A DNA stretch of 64,000 nt from an uncultured Flavobacteriaceae bacterium (GCA_905181615.1 CAJIYH010000002.1:496001-560000), one strand, 5' to 3'; shown: positions 43,754-52,725, numbered from the stretch's first letter. The notes: a model not told the origin generated them from the letters alone. Program-made: numbers and translations.

Positions 43754-44781
43754 AGTTCAACGTGTAACCGTTTATTGTTACTGTTTTTGAAATTTAATTC
43801 ACATCCATGGGCCAAATCAATTGCATCAAGCAGATATCCGAGCGATAGCTGTTTTGCTTGATCGGCATATCCCTGTTGAAGACTTTCACTTATTTCCAGA
43901 AGTGGAATGGTTTTAGGGTCTTTACTGATTAACAAGTCTCTGAAGTGAATTGCTAGTCCTGACATAAATTGATGTCCTTCAATTCCTTTTTGAAGAATGC
44001 TGTCAAACTGCATCAGACTTTCGGGAATGTTATGTTCAATAAGATGATTTGTAAACTCTAAATAAGCTCCTTTGTCAAGAATATTAAGGTTTTCTGAAAC
44101 AGCAGCAGCTGTTAAATTTTGATTGCAAAAACTACTCATTCGATCAAAAATAGACAGTGCATCTCGCATTGCTCCATCTGCCTTTTGAGTGATTAAATGA
44201 AGTGCTTCATCTTCGTAAGCAACTCCTTGGTCCTTTGCCAAATCAATTAAATACTTTAGAGTGTCTTTGGCAGTGATTCTTTTAAACTCAAAGATTTGAC
44301 AACGGGATAGTATTGTAGGAATTATTTTATGTTTCTCGGTAGTTGCAAGAATAAATATTACATGTTTAGGCGGTTCTTCTAATGTTTTTAAAAACGCATT
44401 AAAGGCTGCGGTAGAAAGCATATGTACCTCATCAATTATATAAACTTTGTGACTTCCTGTTTGGGGAGGAATTCGTACTTGTTCATTCAAATTGCGAATA
44501 TCGTCGACAGAGTTGTTTGAAGCTGCATCAAGCTCAAAAATATTAAAAGCAAAATCTTGATTGGGATCAATATTTTCATGATCTGTACTATTTATTTGCT
44601 TAGCTAAAATGCGGGCACATGTAGTTTTACCAACCCCACGTGGTCCACAAAAAAGTAATGCTTGAGGTAATTTATTATTAAGAATGGCACTGCTTAAAGA
44701 ATCCGTAATAGCCGCTTGCCCAACAACATCTTTGAATTGTTGTGGACGGTATTTTAAGGCAGATACAATAAAAGGTTCCAT
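43696..44781 (-). CDS. dnaX: DNA polymerase III subunit gamma (N-terminal frame of dnaX)
   Basis: 361 residues. Clamp-loader ATPase. Seen: Walker A GPRGVGKTTCARILA (about 46-60), Walker B YIIDEVHML, the sensor LATTEKHKIIPTILSRCQ, and lid and collar domains. The four zinc cysteines common in DnaX are absent, as in other Bacteroidetes. The frame stops three codons after a lysine run encoded by A10, giving a gamma-like product; the rest of DnaX lies in the minus-1 frame (43067-43753). Programmed slippage or a homopolymer error would both explain this. Confidence 0.93.
   Translation of the reverse strand: MEPFIVSALKYRPQQFKDVVGQAAITDSLSSAILNNKLPQALLFCGPRGVGKTTCARILAKQINSTDHENIDPNQDFAFNIFELDAASNNSVDDIRNLNEQVRIPPQTGSHKVYIIDEVHMLSTAAFNAFLKTLEEPPKHVIFILATTEKHKIIPTILSRCQIFEFKRITAKDTLKYLIDLAKDQGVAYEDEALHLITQKADGAMRDALSIFDRMSSFCNQNLTAAAVSENLNILDKGAYLEFTNHLIEHNIPESLMQFDSILQKGIEGHQFMSGLAIHFRDLLISKDPKTIPLLEISESLQQGYADQAKQLSLGYLLDAIDLAHGCELNFKNSNNKRLHVELCIMQLASLHFDGEKKKEH
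43706..43715 (-). promoter_or_regulatory. dnaX: A10 slippery run in dnaX
   Basis: In the mRNA sense the site reads GGAG-A10-GGAAC. In frame zero this is GAA AAA AAA AAG, which contains the A AAA AAG heptamer used for minus-1 frameshifting in E. coli dnaX, and the stop TAA follows two codons later. A 5-bp stem CTCCA/TGGAG (6-base loop) lies directly upstream and a 4-bp stem GGAA/TTCC directly downstream. Long A-runs also permit transcriptional slippage, as reported for Thermus dnaX. Confidence 0.6.
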
Positions 44782-44860
44782 ATATTCAAAAGTAAAAAAA
44801 ACTACAGTCTTATTCGACTATACTGCTTGTAAATAACATCTAAATTATTAACATAATATG

Positions 44861-44868
44861 TATCTTTG
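44861..44868 (+). promoter_or_regulatory. rnpB: Minus-7 box for rnpB
   Basis: TATCTTTG, a perfect TAnnTTTG match, five bases before the predicted first base of RNase P RNA. Confidence 0.55.
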
Positions 44869-44872
44869 CATA

Positions 44873-45165
44873 AGCAGGTCTCTTATCGCTGCTCATCATA
44901 GATGAGGAGAGGAAAGTCCGGACACCATAGAGCAGTATAGCGGGTAACGCCCGTCGTTCGCCCAGGCGAATAGGACAAGTGCAGCAGAAAGTATGTACAG
45001 GTAATGCTGTAGTGAAACCAGGTAAACTCTATACGGTGCAACGCCAAGTATATTTACGTTTGAGAGCTGCTCGCTCGATGTAAAAGGGTAGGCGGTTCGA
45101 GCTTTTGAGTAATCAAAAGCCTAGATAAATGATAAGACACGACAGAATCCGGCTTATGGCCTGCT
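44873..45165 (+). ncRNA. rnpB: RNase P RNA
   Basis: Catalytic RNA that removes tRNA 5' leaders. Seen: conserved region I GAGGAAAGTCCGGACAC and region V ACAGAATCCGGCTTA, plus the intervening AGTGCAGCAGAAAG and GTAATGCTGTAGTGAAACC-like elements (each cited in part). The ends AGCAGGTC and GGCCTGCT pair as helix P1, fixing the boundaries. About 293 bases, somewhat short for a bacterial type A RNA, so some peripheral helices may be reduced. A T-run follows and overlaps the end of rsmD on the other strand. Confidence 0.93.
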
Positions 45166-45169
45166 TTTT

Positions 45170-45703
45170 TTATTCAAAAAAACTAAAAGAGTTACTTCCA
45201 TAATTTCTTGAAGATTCAAAATTTGGAAGATGATCTAGCTTATATTGTTTGGAATGCTCTATAACAATTTGCCCGCTTTTATTTAACCAATTCCCTTCGA
45301 AAATTAAAGCAACTAACTTTTCAAAGTCCGCTACCGGAAGGTCATAAGGGGGGTCAGCAAATATTACATCAAAGCCTTGTTGGGGTTTGCCGAGATAGTC
45401 AAAAACTTTTTTACAAACAACATCAATATTAAGATCAAACTCTGTTGCTGTTTCATCAATAAAACGAGCGCAAAACTTATTTTGATCCACAGCTACAATA
45501 TCTTGTACACCTCTAGATCCAAATTCATAACTGATGTTACCGGTTCCAGAAAATAAATCCAATACGCGAACCTCACTAAACTCAAACCAGTTGGTCAAGA
45601 TGTTGAATAGAGCTTCTTTAGACCTGTCTGTAGTTGGTCTTACAGGTAATTTCTTGGGTGCTGAAATACGCCTTCCTTTTAAGTGTCCGGATATAATTCG
45701 CAT
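45170..45703 (-). CDS. rsmD: 16S rRNA (guanine(966)-N2)-methyltransferase RsmD
   Basis: 177 residues. Seen: N-terminal MRIISGHLKGRRISAPK, RPTTDRSKEALFNIL, SAM motif LDLFSGTGNISYEFGSRG and catalytic FADPPYD. All are RsmD hallmarks. It begins at the last base of the upstream DUF3822 gene (overlapping stop/start), a gene order seen in flavobacteria. Confidence 0.95.
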   Translation of the reverse strand: MRIISGHLKGRRISAPKKLPVRPTTDRSKEALFNILTNWFEFSEVRVLDLFSGTGNISYEFGSRGVQDIVAVDQNKFCARFIDETATEFDLNIDVVCKKVFDYLGKPQQGFDVIFADPPYDLPVADFEKLVALIFEGNWLNKSGQIVIEHSKQYKLDHLPNFESSRNYGSNSFSFFE

Positions 45704-46470
45704 TAGGCTACTTTGTTTTCTAAAAATGGTACAGGATGCAATGTGTTTCTGTTTTCTGATGGAGCATCTAAAAATATAACATCATGATGAAACTCTTGAA
45801 CGCCCTGATAATGTTCTTTAAAACATTCATATTCTCCTAAAAAGGCAAGTTTAAAGTTCTCCGGGTTTAAATAAAACTGTTCGGTTATATAGAAAAGGTA
45901 ATACAAAAACTCGTCTACGTTGTCCTGTTTGAAGGAGTTGAAAAACAATAATTGAGCTCCTTGAAAAAGAAATAAATCAAAAGCTCCATCTCTCATATGT
46001 ACAAAGAGTTGCTTCTTGGGTGTTCCCATTGAGAACTGAGTTAAAGGAGCTGTCAATAATGATGTAGCGTGTTTAGATTTAAGATTTGGAAACAATTTTT
46101 TTAATACTTCCATCACTTTTGGATGCTCTGAATATACAACAACTTGATTATAAGCTTCCAAAACATCAAAAGCAACAGCCTCATTATCTTTTAAAGTTAC
46201 TCCTTTTGATAAGTAAAACTCTGCATTTTGATCATCAAACAATTCTTGAGGAACAATCGTAGAAGCAGTTTTTAGATGAATAACATGAACAGTTTCTGAA
46301 ACTATTTTTTCTTGATCAATAAACAGAGAAACCGAATCAAAATCAAAGATGTTGGTGTCATTGACAGGGTAAAAAATTGATTTGTTTTGGGTACAAAAAG
46401 AAAATCCATCCCTAAGAACAAGGATGGATAATTCATTTGCTTGAAGTTTTTTATTGTTTAGGATCATCAA
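45703..46470 (-). CDS. DUF3822 family protein
   Basis: 255 residues. Matches the flavobacterial DUF3822 pattern: N-terminal LSILVLRDGFSFC, a mid region FAFDVLEAYNQVVVYSEHP-like segment, and LFVHMRDGAFDLFLFQG, with NSFKQDNVDEFLYYLFYITEQ. The strand order resembles actin-like ATPases (ASKHA) but without a clear phosphate motif. Co-transcribed with rsmD; function unknown. Confidence 0.82.
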   Translation of the reverse strand: MMILNNKKLQANELSILVLRDGFSFCTQNKSIFYPVNDTNIFDFDSVSLFIDQEKIVSETVHVIHLKTASTIVPQELFDDQNAEFYLSKGVTLKDNEAVAFDVLEAYNQVVVYSEHPKVMEVLKKLFPNLKSKHATSLLTAPLTQFSMGTPKKQLFVHMRDGAFDLFLFQGAQLLFFNSFKQDNVDEFLYYLFYITEQFYLNPENFKLAFLGEYECFKEHYQGVQEFHHDVIFLDAPSENRNTLHPVPFLENKVA

Positions 46471-47095
46471 ATATAGATGGCCAGTTACCGTTTTCGCTCA
46501 CGTCTGTTAGTGAACCGAGTATAATTGCTGGACCATTAACCCCATCAACAGAAACTGTTTCGTTTTCTTGTTTCAATAAGTCTTTATTTTGGTCATGTAA
46601 GATAGTATTCTTAGAAACTCTAACTTCAAAAACAGCAACTCTATAATCGTTCTTTTTAATAATATCTGCTTTTATTGAGAATTCAGCCTCAATTCCATCA
46701 ACAGGAACCTTGCTTAAGTTTGTATAATCAATGTTTCTGAATAAAGAATCTTTCACTGGAATAAATCCAAGGGTATCAGTAACAATAACTTCTTTTAACA
46801 TATCAATACGATAAACCTTATCATATTCTAGATAACTAGAATCCCGTTTTTGAACTAGCGTAAAAATACCTGTATCAATAAAACTAACTAAGCTGTCAAA
46901 ATTGTTTGCATAAAAACCTCTAACGTCTTTATGAGCAATTTGAGCTTTTCTAATTTCCTTGAGACGAGATATTACATCTGCGTAACGATCATTTTTAGTT
47001 TCATTAAAATTGATGGGGCCGTTAATAGAATCATATATTTTAAAACTAAAAAATACAATTAAAATCCAGAGCAAAACTTGTGATGCAATCTTCAT
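46451..47095 (-). CDS. Membrane-anchored protein of unknown function
   Basis: 214 residues. One N-terminal membrane segment (about 5-22, SQVLLWILIVFFSFKIYD) then a periplasmic-looking region with RLKEIRKAQIAHKDVRGFYAN, which loosely resembles pseudopilin-type helices, and a beta-rich rest. Overlaps the DUF3822 gene by 20 bases, so the three minus-strand genes form one operon. A TAGATTTG box lies just upstream at 47118-47125. Confidence 0.7.
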   Translation of the reverse strand: MKIASQVLLWILIVFFSFKIYDSINGPINFNETKNDRYADVISRLKEIRKAQIAHKDVRGFYANNFDSLVSFIDTGIFTLVQKRDSSYLEYDKVYRIDMLKEVIVTDTLGFIPVKDSLFRNIDYTNLSKVPVDGIEAEFSIKADIIKKNDYRVAVFEVRVSKNTILHDQNKDLLKQENETVSVDGVNGPAIILGSLTDVSENGNWPSIFDDPKQ

Positions 47096-47191
47096 TATTA
47101 ATTATTTTGTTAAAAAACAAATCTACAATTTTTTTTTATTCATGAAAGTATTTAGGAAATGAATTATCTTCCCAAAAATTAATGTTTAATA

Positions 47192-48616
47192 ATGGATTCC
47201 TCAGATTTTAAAATTTTACTTAACGACAAGTTTCCATTTGATGCAACATCCTCTCAAAAATTATGGTTAGGATCAATAGTGGATTTTCTTTTTTCTCAAG
47301 AAAAACACGTTCTATATCTGTTCAAAGGCTATGCAGGTACTGGGAAGTCTACTTTAATAGGTCACCTAGTGAAATTTTTAAGTAAAGCTAATTTCAAATC
47401 CGTTTTAATGGCGCCTACTGGAAGGGCCGCAAAAGTAATTGCCGGATATTCAAATAAAAAAGCTTTCACAATACATAAACAAATATATTATACGAAAGCC
47501 GAAAAGGGTTCGGGAGTGAAGTTTGTATTGAAGCCTAACAAGTTTAAAAACACCCTTTTTATTGTTGATGAGGCTTCTATGATTGGAGATGATAGACAAA
47601 GTGCCAAGTTATTTGAAAACGGCTCTTTGTTAGACGACCTAATGCAATACGTAGACGCTGGATCTAATTGTAAATTATTACTTGTTGGAGATCCGGCTCA
47701 ACTTCCCCCAGTTCATTTGACAATAAGCCCTGCTTTAGATGCAGATTATTTAGAAAGACAGTTCAATAAATTAGTTACAGAATGGGAACTCAAAGAAGTT
47801 GTTCGACAACAGCAAGATTCAAGTATTCTATTAAATGCTACACAGCTTAGAAATCAGATGAGCGAAGAGCATTTAGACTCCTTTTCGTTTGATCTTAGCG
47901 TTGGCAAAGACATTCAGCGACTACAAGATGGCAATGAAATTCTAGAATTACTTGACGATTCGCTCAGAAAAGATGGGCTAGAGGATACCGTTTTTATCGT
48001 TCGATCGAACAAAAGAGCAAATCTTTATAATCAGCAAATAAGAAGTAGAATCTTGTTTTTGGAAGCAGAATTATCGGTTGGAGATCAATTGATGGTAGTT
48101 AAAAATAATTATTTCTGGTTGGAATCTGAATCAGAGCCTGGTTTTATTGCAAACGGAGATTTAGTGAAGATCTTGAAAATTTTAAGCCATCATGAGTTGT
48201 ACGAATTTAAATTTGCAAAAGTAGAGGTACAGCTAGTAGACTACCCTAGCGAAAAACCATTTGAAACTGTAATTATACTAGACACCCTTACTTCCGAAAA
48301 TCCATCGCTTACTTATGAGGAAGGGAATCAGTTGTACCAGGCGGTACAAGAAGACTATCAACACCTAAGTTCTAAGTATAAGCGGTTCATGGCTGTAAAA
48401 AACAATTCCTATTTTAATGCATTACAAGTAAAGTATTCTTATGCTATAACCTGTCATAAATCTCAAGGAGGTCAATGGAAAAATGTTTTTATCGAACAAC
48501 CTTATTTACCAGAAGGTCCGGATCTTAGTTATTTCAGATGGCTATACACAGCTGTTACTCGAGCACAGACAAATTTATATTTAGTAGGTTTTAAAAGTGA
48601 ATTTTTTACTAAATAA
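47192..48616 (+). CDS. RecD-like superfamily 1 DNA helicase
   Basis: 474 residues. Walker A GYAGTGKSTLIGHL (about 47-60), MAPTGRAAKVI, Walker B FIVDEASMIGD, LLVGDPAQLPPV, and the C-terminal UvrD-like YAITCHKSQGGQW and YTAVTRAQTNLYLVG motifs. This is the short RecD2-like helicase widespread in Bacteroidetes, lacking the long RecD2 N-terminus. Probably a 5' to 3' helicase in repair; partner not visible. Confidence 0.9.
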   Translation: MDSSDFKILLNDKFPFDATSSQKLWLGSIVDFLFSQEKHVLYLFKGYAGTGKSTLIGHLVKFLSKANFKSVLMAPTGRAAKVIAGYSNKKAFTIHKQIYYTKAEKGSGVKFVLKPNKFKNTLFIVDEASMIGDDRQSAKLFENGSLLDDLMQYVDAGSNCKLLLVGDPAQLPPVHLTISPALDADYLERQFNKLVTEWELKEVVRQQQDSSILLNATQLRNQMSEEHLDSFSFDLSVGKDIQRLQDGNEILELLDDSLRKDGLEDTVFIVRSNKRANLYNQQIRSRILFLEAELSVGDQLMVVKNNYFWLESESEPGFIANGDLVKILKILSHHELYEFKFAKVEVQLVDYPSEKPFETVIILDTLTSENPSLTYEEGNQLYQAVQEDYQHLSSKYKRFMAVKNNSYFNALQVKYSYAITCHKSQGGQWKNVFIEQPYLPEGPDLSYFRWLYTAVTRAQTNLYLVGFKSEFFTK

Positions 48617-48651
48617 TGACTTTCTAAAGGTGTAGTTAAGTTTACACTTAG

Positions 48652-48659
48652 TATTTTTG
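48652..48659 (+). promoter_or_regulatory. kdsB: Minus-7 box for kdsB
   Basis: TATTTTTG matches TAnnTTTG, 17 bases before the kdsB ATG. Confidence 0.45.
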
Positions 48660-48676
48660 ATATTGATTAAGTTACT

Positions 48677-49414
48677 ATGAAAATAATTGCAGTTATTCCA
48701 GCCCGCTATGAAGCTTCTCGATTCCCGGGAAAACTAATGCAGCTCCTTGGAGATAAAACAGTTATTGAGCATACCTATCAAAATGTAGTTGCTACTAAAT
48801 TGTTTTCTGAAGTAATTGTAGCTACAGATAACGATTCAATCCAAAAAGAAATTGAGGCTATTGGTGGGCAAGTTTTTAGAAGTAAAAAGAATCATGAATG
48901 TGGAAGTGACCGGATTGCTGAAGCTGTTTTAGATAGCTCAGCTGATCTTGTAGTTAATATTCAAGGAGATGAGCCTTTTTTGAATCAATCGAGCCTTAGC
49001 TCACTTCTTAATGCTTTTGAAAGCGACTCCGATAAGAAAATTGATTTAGCTTCTTTAATGATTCCTCTTGTTGAAAAAGAAGAAATACAAAACCCAAACA
49101 ATGTAAAAGTTATCGTAGATCAAGATAATTTTGCATTATACTTTTCAAGAAGTTTAATACCTTATTACAGAGCAACAGATGTTTCTAAAACATATCATAA
49201 ACACATTGGTGTTTATGCATTTAGACGTCAAGCATTAATTGATTTTAGCACATCTGAAATGACTCCTTTAGAAAGAGCAGAAAAAATTGAATGCATACGA
49301 TATTTAGAACAGGGTAAGAAAATGAAAATGGTTTTGTCACATCAAGCTACCATTGGAATCGACACCCCCGAAGATTTAGTTAAAGCCCAACAGTTTTTAA
49401 ATAATAACTCCTAA
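48677..49414 (+). CDS. kdsB: 3-deoxy-manno-octulosonate cytidylyltransferase
   Basis: 245 residues. Activates Kdo with CTP for lipopolysaccharide inner core. Seen: IPARYEASRFPGKLM (CTP-binding), SGSD-type ECGSDRIAEA, NIQGDEPFL and HIGVYAFRRQ. Together with bamD it shows an LPS-bearing outer membrane. Confidence 0.96.
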   Translation: MKIIAVIPARYEASRFPGKLMQLLGDKTVIEHTYQNVVATKLFSEVIVATDNDSIQKEIEAIGGQVFRSKKNHECGSDRIAEAVLDSSADLVVNIQGDEPFLNQSSLSSLLNAFESDSDKKIDLASLMIPLVEKEEIQNPNNVKVIVDQDNFALYFSRSLIPYYRATDVSKTYHKHIGVYAFRRQALIDFSTSEMTPLERAEKIECIRYLEQGKKMKMVLSHQATIGIDTPEDLVKAQQFLNNNS

Positions 49415-49421
49415 TAATTTT

Positions 49422-49973
49422 ATGTTTTATTTACTTTCAAAACTAATAGTGATTAAGATCCTTGGGTGGAAGGTTGTAGGCTCTTTTACGAAACTTCCAA
49501 AAGTTGTTGTAGCTGTTTATCCTCATACAAGCAATTATGATTTTGCCTTAGCGATTATGATTCGAACTTATATTAAGGAAGAAATTAACTATGTAGGGAA
49601 GAAAGAACTTTTCAATCCGCTTACTGCATGGTTTTTTAAAGGGCTTGGTGGAGCTCCGCTTAACCGAAAAGGAAATCAAAATATAGTTGAGGGTATTGTT
49701 GATGTTTATAAAAGCAAACAAAAATTTCGCTTAGCAATTGCTCCAGAAGGCACTAGAAATTTAGTTGACGAATGGAAAACAGGTTTTTATTATATTGCTA
49801 AAGGTGCAGAAGTACCGATACAATTGATTGGTTTTGATTACCCTAAAAGAGAGGTTGTGTTTTACCCATTATTTACTCCTACAGATAATATTGAAGCGGA
49901 TTTTAAAGCTATGAAATCAAGTTTTAAAGGTGTAAAAGGTAAAAATCCAGATAAATCTATTCTTATTACCTAA
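49422..49973 (+). CDS. PlsC-like acyltransferase
   Basis: 183 residues. Contains the HX4D motif HTSNYD (about 32-37) and the substrate loop APEGTRN (about 107-113) of 1-acylglycerol-3-phosphate acyltransferases, with a short N-terminal hydrophobic stretch. The protein is shorter than typical PlsC and belongs to a soluble branch; the acyl acceptor could be a lysophospholipid or other lipid. Its last eight bases overlap the convergent yebC gene. Confidence 0.87.
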   Translation: MFYLLSKLIVIKILGWKVVGSFTKLPKVVVAVYPHTSNYDFALAIMIRTYIKEEINYVGKKELFNPLTAWFFKGLGGAPLNRKGNQNIVEGIVDVYKSKQKFRLAIAPEGTRNLVDEWKTGFYYIAKGAEVPIQLIGFDYPKREVVFYPLFTPTDNIEADFKAMKSSFKGVKGKNPDKSILIT

Positions 49974-50679
49974 GGTCTAAGTTGTGATAAACATTCATAA
50001 CATCATCATCTTCTTCAATTTTTTCAAGTAGCTTTTCAACTTCTTCAACTTGTTCCGCATCAATTTTAGTTAAAGTTTGTGGGATTCGTTCAAAATCAGA
50101 TGATAAAATTTCAAAAGAACGATTTTCTAATTCTTTCTGAATTGCTCCAAAGTTTTCGAAAGGGCCATAAAGTAAAATCCCATCTTCATCTGCGAAAACT
50201 TCTTCCACACCGAAGTCTATAAATTCAAGTTCTAACTCTTCTGGGTCTATATTTTCAGGATTTATTCTAAAGTTACAGGTTCGGTCAAACATAAATTCTA
50301 CAGAACCAGAAGTTCCCAAATTACCGTTAGATTTATTGAAGTAGCTTCTTACATTGGCAACTGTTCGGTTATTGTTATCGGTTGCAGTTTCTACTAAAAC
50401 TGCAATTCCAAAAGGAGCATATCCTTCAAACAAAACTTCTTTATAATTCTCTGTATTTTTATCAGATGCCTTTTTAATAGCACGTTCAACATTGTCTTTG
50501 GGCATGTTGGCAGCCTTTGCATTTTGAATTACGGCCCTTAGTCGCGCGTTATTGTCTGGATCTGGCCCCCCATCTTTAACAGCAATAACAATATCCTTTC
50601 CTATTCTAGTAAATGTTTTTGCCATTGCTGACCAGCGCTTCATTTTTCTTGCTTTTCTAAATTCAAAGGCTCTTCCCAT
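49966..50679 (-). CDS. YebC/PmpR family protein
   Basis: 237 residues. Seen: N-terminal MGRAFEFRKARKMKRWSAMAK, AKAANMPKDNVERAIKK, YEGYAPFG-like FEGYAPFGIAVLVE and GTSGSVEFMF. The family has been described as a transcription regulator and as a translation factor that relieves ribosome pausing; sequence cannot distinguish these. Minus-7 box TATATTTG at 50701-50708 (minus strand). Confidence 0.93.
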   Translation of the reverse strand: MGRAFEFRKARKMKRWSAMAKTFTRIGKDIVIAVKDGGPDPDNNARLRAVIQNAKAANMPKDNVERAIKKASDKNTENYKEVLFEGYAPFGIAVLVETATDNNNRTVANVRSYFNKSNGNLGTSGSVEFMFDRTCNFRINPENIDPEELELEFIDFGVEEVFADEDGILLYGPFENFGAIQKELENRSFEILSSDFERIPQTLTKIDAEQVEEVEKLLEKIEEDDDVMNVYHNLDLR

Positions 50680-50700
50680 TTCAGTTATTTTGGATTCTTA

Positions 50701-50708
50701 CAAATATA
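50701..50708 (-). promoter_or_regulatory. Minus-7 box for the yebC gene
   Basis: Minus-strand TATATTTG, 21 bases upstream of the start at 50679. Confidence 0.4.
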
Positions 50709-50735
50709 AAAAAGTATTTAACGGTAAAAACACCT

Positions 50736-51548
50736 TTAGGGTAAATATAAATCTTCAAGGATAGATTCATATGAAACGTGTAAATGGGAGGGAAGTTTAT
50801 TGTTTTTGGGAAGTGCAACCAAATAACGCATCTGATTAGTCGTATATATCTGTTTATAAACAGCTCCGTCTAATTTTCTTCGATTTATTACACGTTTTAT
50901 AAAGTCAAAGTGGGTTATTAAATCCGAACTTCCCAGATGATACACCCCAGTTAGTTTTTGATTAATGATGAAGTGAATTTGTTGACTTAGCTTACGATCA
51001 CTGGTTACATTAATAATTGTGTTTGGAAATACTTCAATGGGTATCCCAGACTTTACTTGCGCTTCTATTTTTTTTGTTCGCGGTGCATTTGTTCCAAATA
51101 CCATGGGCAGTCGTCCAATAACATACTTACTAGGGGGTAATTTTAGAAGACTATTTTCAATTTTAATTTGGTATCGCCCATAGGTACTTTCAGAGAGTGT
51201 TTTGTCGAACTCATAGGACGGATAATGTTCGAATGCATCAAAAACATTAGCTGAAGAAAAATACATCAAACGACAGTTAAAGTTTTTGATATAATCTACC
51301 AATTGTTGATGACAAGTCACTTGTGCTTCAAATGAGCCTCTGAGACAAGAAATTATTAATTGAGGTTTTACTTCCTTAATAATTGATAGGATGTTGTCGT
51401 CTTCAAGATTGTAGTGAAAAAAGTTTTGTTGTTTCGAAAAGCGCATTGAAGAATAATAGGTTCCGAAAAGATCAAAATACGGATATAGTTCTTTGTAAAG
51501 GCAGTTACCAATAAAGCCGCTTCCACCAAGAATCAATATTTTCTTCAA
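50736..51548 (-). CDS. RmlD-like extended short-chain dehydrogenase
   Basis: 270 residues. Rossmann motif GGSGFIGN at the N-terminus, RLMYFSSANVFDA and VIGRLPMVFGTN as in dTDP-4-dehydrorhamnose reductases. The usual Tyr-x3-Lys is replaced by YGRYQ, so the catalytic lysine is not at its normal place (the next lysine is at Tyr+6). It may bind a nucleotide sugar without acting as a standard reductase. Lies between yebC and gcvT on the same strand; operon with gcvT is likely (nine-base gap). Confidence 0.8.
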   Translation of the reverse strand: MKKILILGGSGFIGNCLYKELYPYFDLFGTYYSSMRFSKQQNFFHYNLEDDNILSIIKEVKPQLIISCLRGSFEAQVTCHQQLVDYIKNFNCRLMYFSSANVFDAFEHYPSYEFDKTLSESTYGRYQIKIENSLLKLPPSKYVIGRLPMVFGTNAPRTKKIEAQVKSGIPIEVFPNTIINVTSDRKLSQQIHFIINQKLTGVYHLGSSDLITHFDFIKRVINRRKLDGAVYKQIYTTNQMRYLVALPKNNKLPSHLHVSYESILEDLYLP

Positions 51549-51557
51549 AATTTCGAG

Positions 51558-52646
51558 CTATTTAGCCTTGTAAAAAGGCAATGAAACAACAGTTGCATTT
51601 AGCATTTTATTTCTAATCTGTATCAATATTTTAGAACCTACAGCACTGTTTTTCTGGTTAACATAACCAAGACCTATCCCTTTTCCAAGACTTGGAGCTT
51701 GTGTTCCTGAGGTTACTATTCCTATTGAAGACTCTTCAAAATCAAAGAGTTGATGACCAGTTCTTGGAATACCACGTTCTTCGAGTTGAAACCCAACCAG
51801 GCGTTTTGGTGTACCCTTTTCTTTTTCATTTCCTATGCGTTCAGAATTTATGAAATTAGTTTGAGGCCGACTAACCCAACCTAACCCAGCTTCAATAGGC
51901 GACTGGTTTTCATTTATTTCATTTCCGTATAGACAATACCCCATTTCTAAGCGTAAGGTGTCTCGAGCAGCAAGCCCTATAGGAGCAATATCAAACGCTG
52001 AACCTGCTCTAAATATTTCATCCCAAACTTGTTTAATAAACTGATTAGGAACATATAACTCTAATCCACCTGAACCAGTATAACCTGTTGTTGCAATCAA
52101 AACACCTTCTATTCCAGCAAAAGAAGCGGTTTTATGAGCGTAAACGGGAAGGTCAATTAGGTTAACTGACGTAAGGGGTTGCATGGCTTCTATTGCCTTA
52201 GGTCCTTGAATTGCGAGTAAGGAATACGCGTCAGATTTATTTGTAATTGTAGCATTAAAAGATTCGTTTTGTTTTCTTACCCAAGCCCAATCTTTTTCAA
52301 TGTTTGAAGCATTTACAACTAAGAGGTATTTAGTTTCTTCTAATTGATAAACAATCAAATCATCTACTACACCGCCAGAAGCATTTGGGAGATAATTGTA
52401 TTGCGCTTTACCTGGAACTAGTTTTGAAATATCATTACTACAAATACGCTGTAAAAAACTCAGTGCGTTAGGACCTTCTATAAAAAATTCACCCATATGA
52501 GAAACATCAAAAACTCCCAATCCCTCTCTTACAGTTATATGCTCTTTGGTAACTCCTTCATACTGAACAGGCATAAGATAACCTCCAAAAGAAACCATTT
52601 TTGCTCCAAGCGCTATATGGGTATCGTAAAGTGTTGTTCTTAACAT
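51558..52646 (-). CDS. gcvT: Glycine cleavage system T protein (aminomethyltransferase)
   Basis: 362 residues. Moves the methylene group from lipoyl-bound glycine to tetrahydrofolate. Seen: FDVSHMGEF with the folate-stacking region, CLYGNEINE (with the conserved Asn), IEAGLGWV and GIVTSGTQAPSLGKGIGLGYV (in part). E3 for the same complex is lpd at 24.6 kb; gcvH and gcvP are not in the window. Divergent from the aminopeptidase gene. Confidence 0.96.
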   Translation of the reverse strand: MLRTTLYDTHIALGAKMVSFGGYLMPVQYEGVTKEHITVREGLGVFDVSHMGEFFIEGPNALSFLQRICSNDISKLVPGKAQYNYLPNASGGVVDDLIVYQLEETKYLLVVNASNIEKDWAWVRKQNESFNATITNKSDAYSLLAIQGPKAIEAMQPLTSVNLIDLPVYAHKTASFAGIEGVLIATTGYTGSGGLELYVPNQFIKQVWDEIFRAGSAFDIAPIGLAARDTLRLEMGYCLYGNEINENQSPIEAGLGWVSRPQTNFINSERIGNEKEKGTPKRLVGFQLEERGIPRTGHQLFDFEESSIGIVTSGTQAPSLGKGIGLGYVNQKNSAVGSKILIQIRNKMLNATVVSLPFYKAK

Positions 52647-52667
52647 TTCGTTACTTTAATTAATTGT

Positions 52668-52675
52668 TATATTTG
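52668..52675 (+). promoter_or_regulatory. Minus-7 box for the M24 aminopeptidase gene
   Basis: Plus-strand TATATTTG, 50 bases before the start at 52726. Confidence 0.4.
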
Positions 52676-52679
52676 AAGG

Positions 52680-52687
52680 CAAAGATA
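52680..52687 (-). promoter_or_regulatory. gcvT: Minus-7 box for gcvT
   Basis: Minus-strand TATCTTTG, 33 bases upstream of the gcvT start; it lies only four bases from the opposing aminopeptidase box, so the two promoters are back to back. Confidence 0.45.
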
Positions 52688-52725
52688 AGTTGTTTTTTAC
52701 TTATTTTAGATTTGATAAATTAAAA

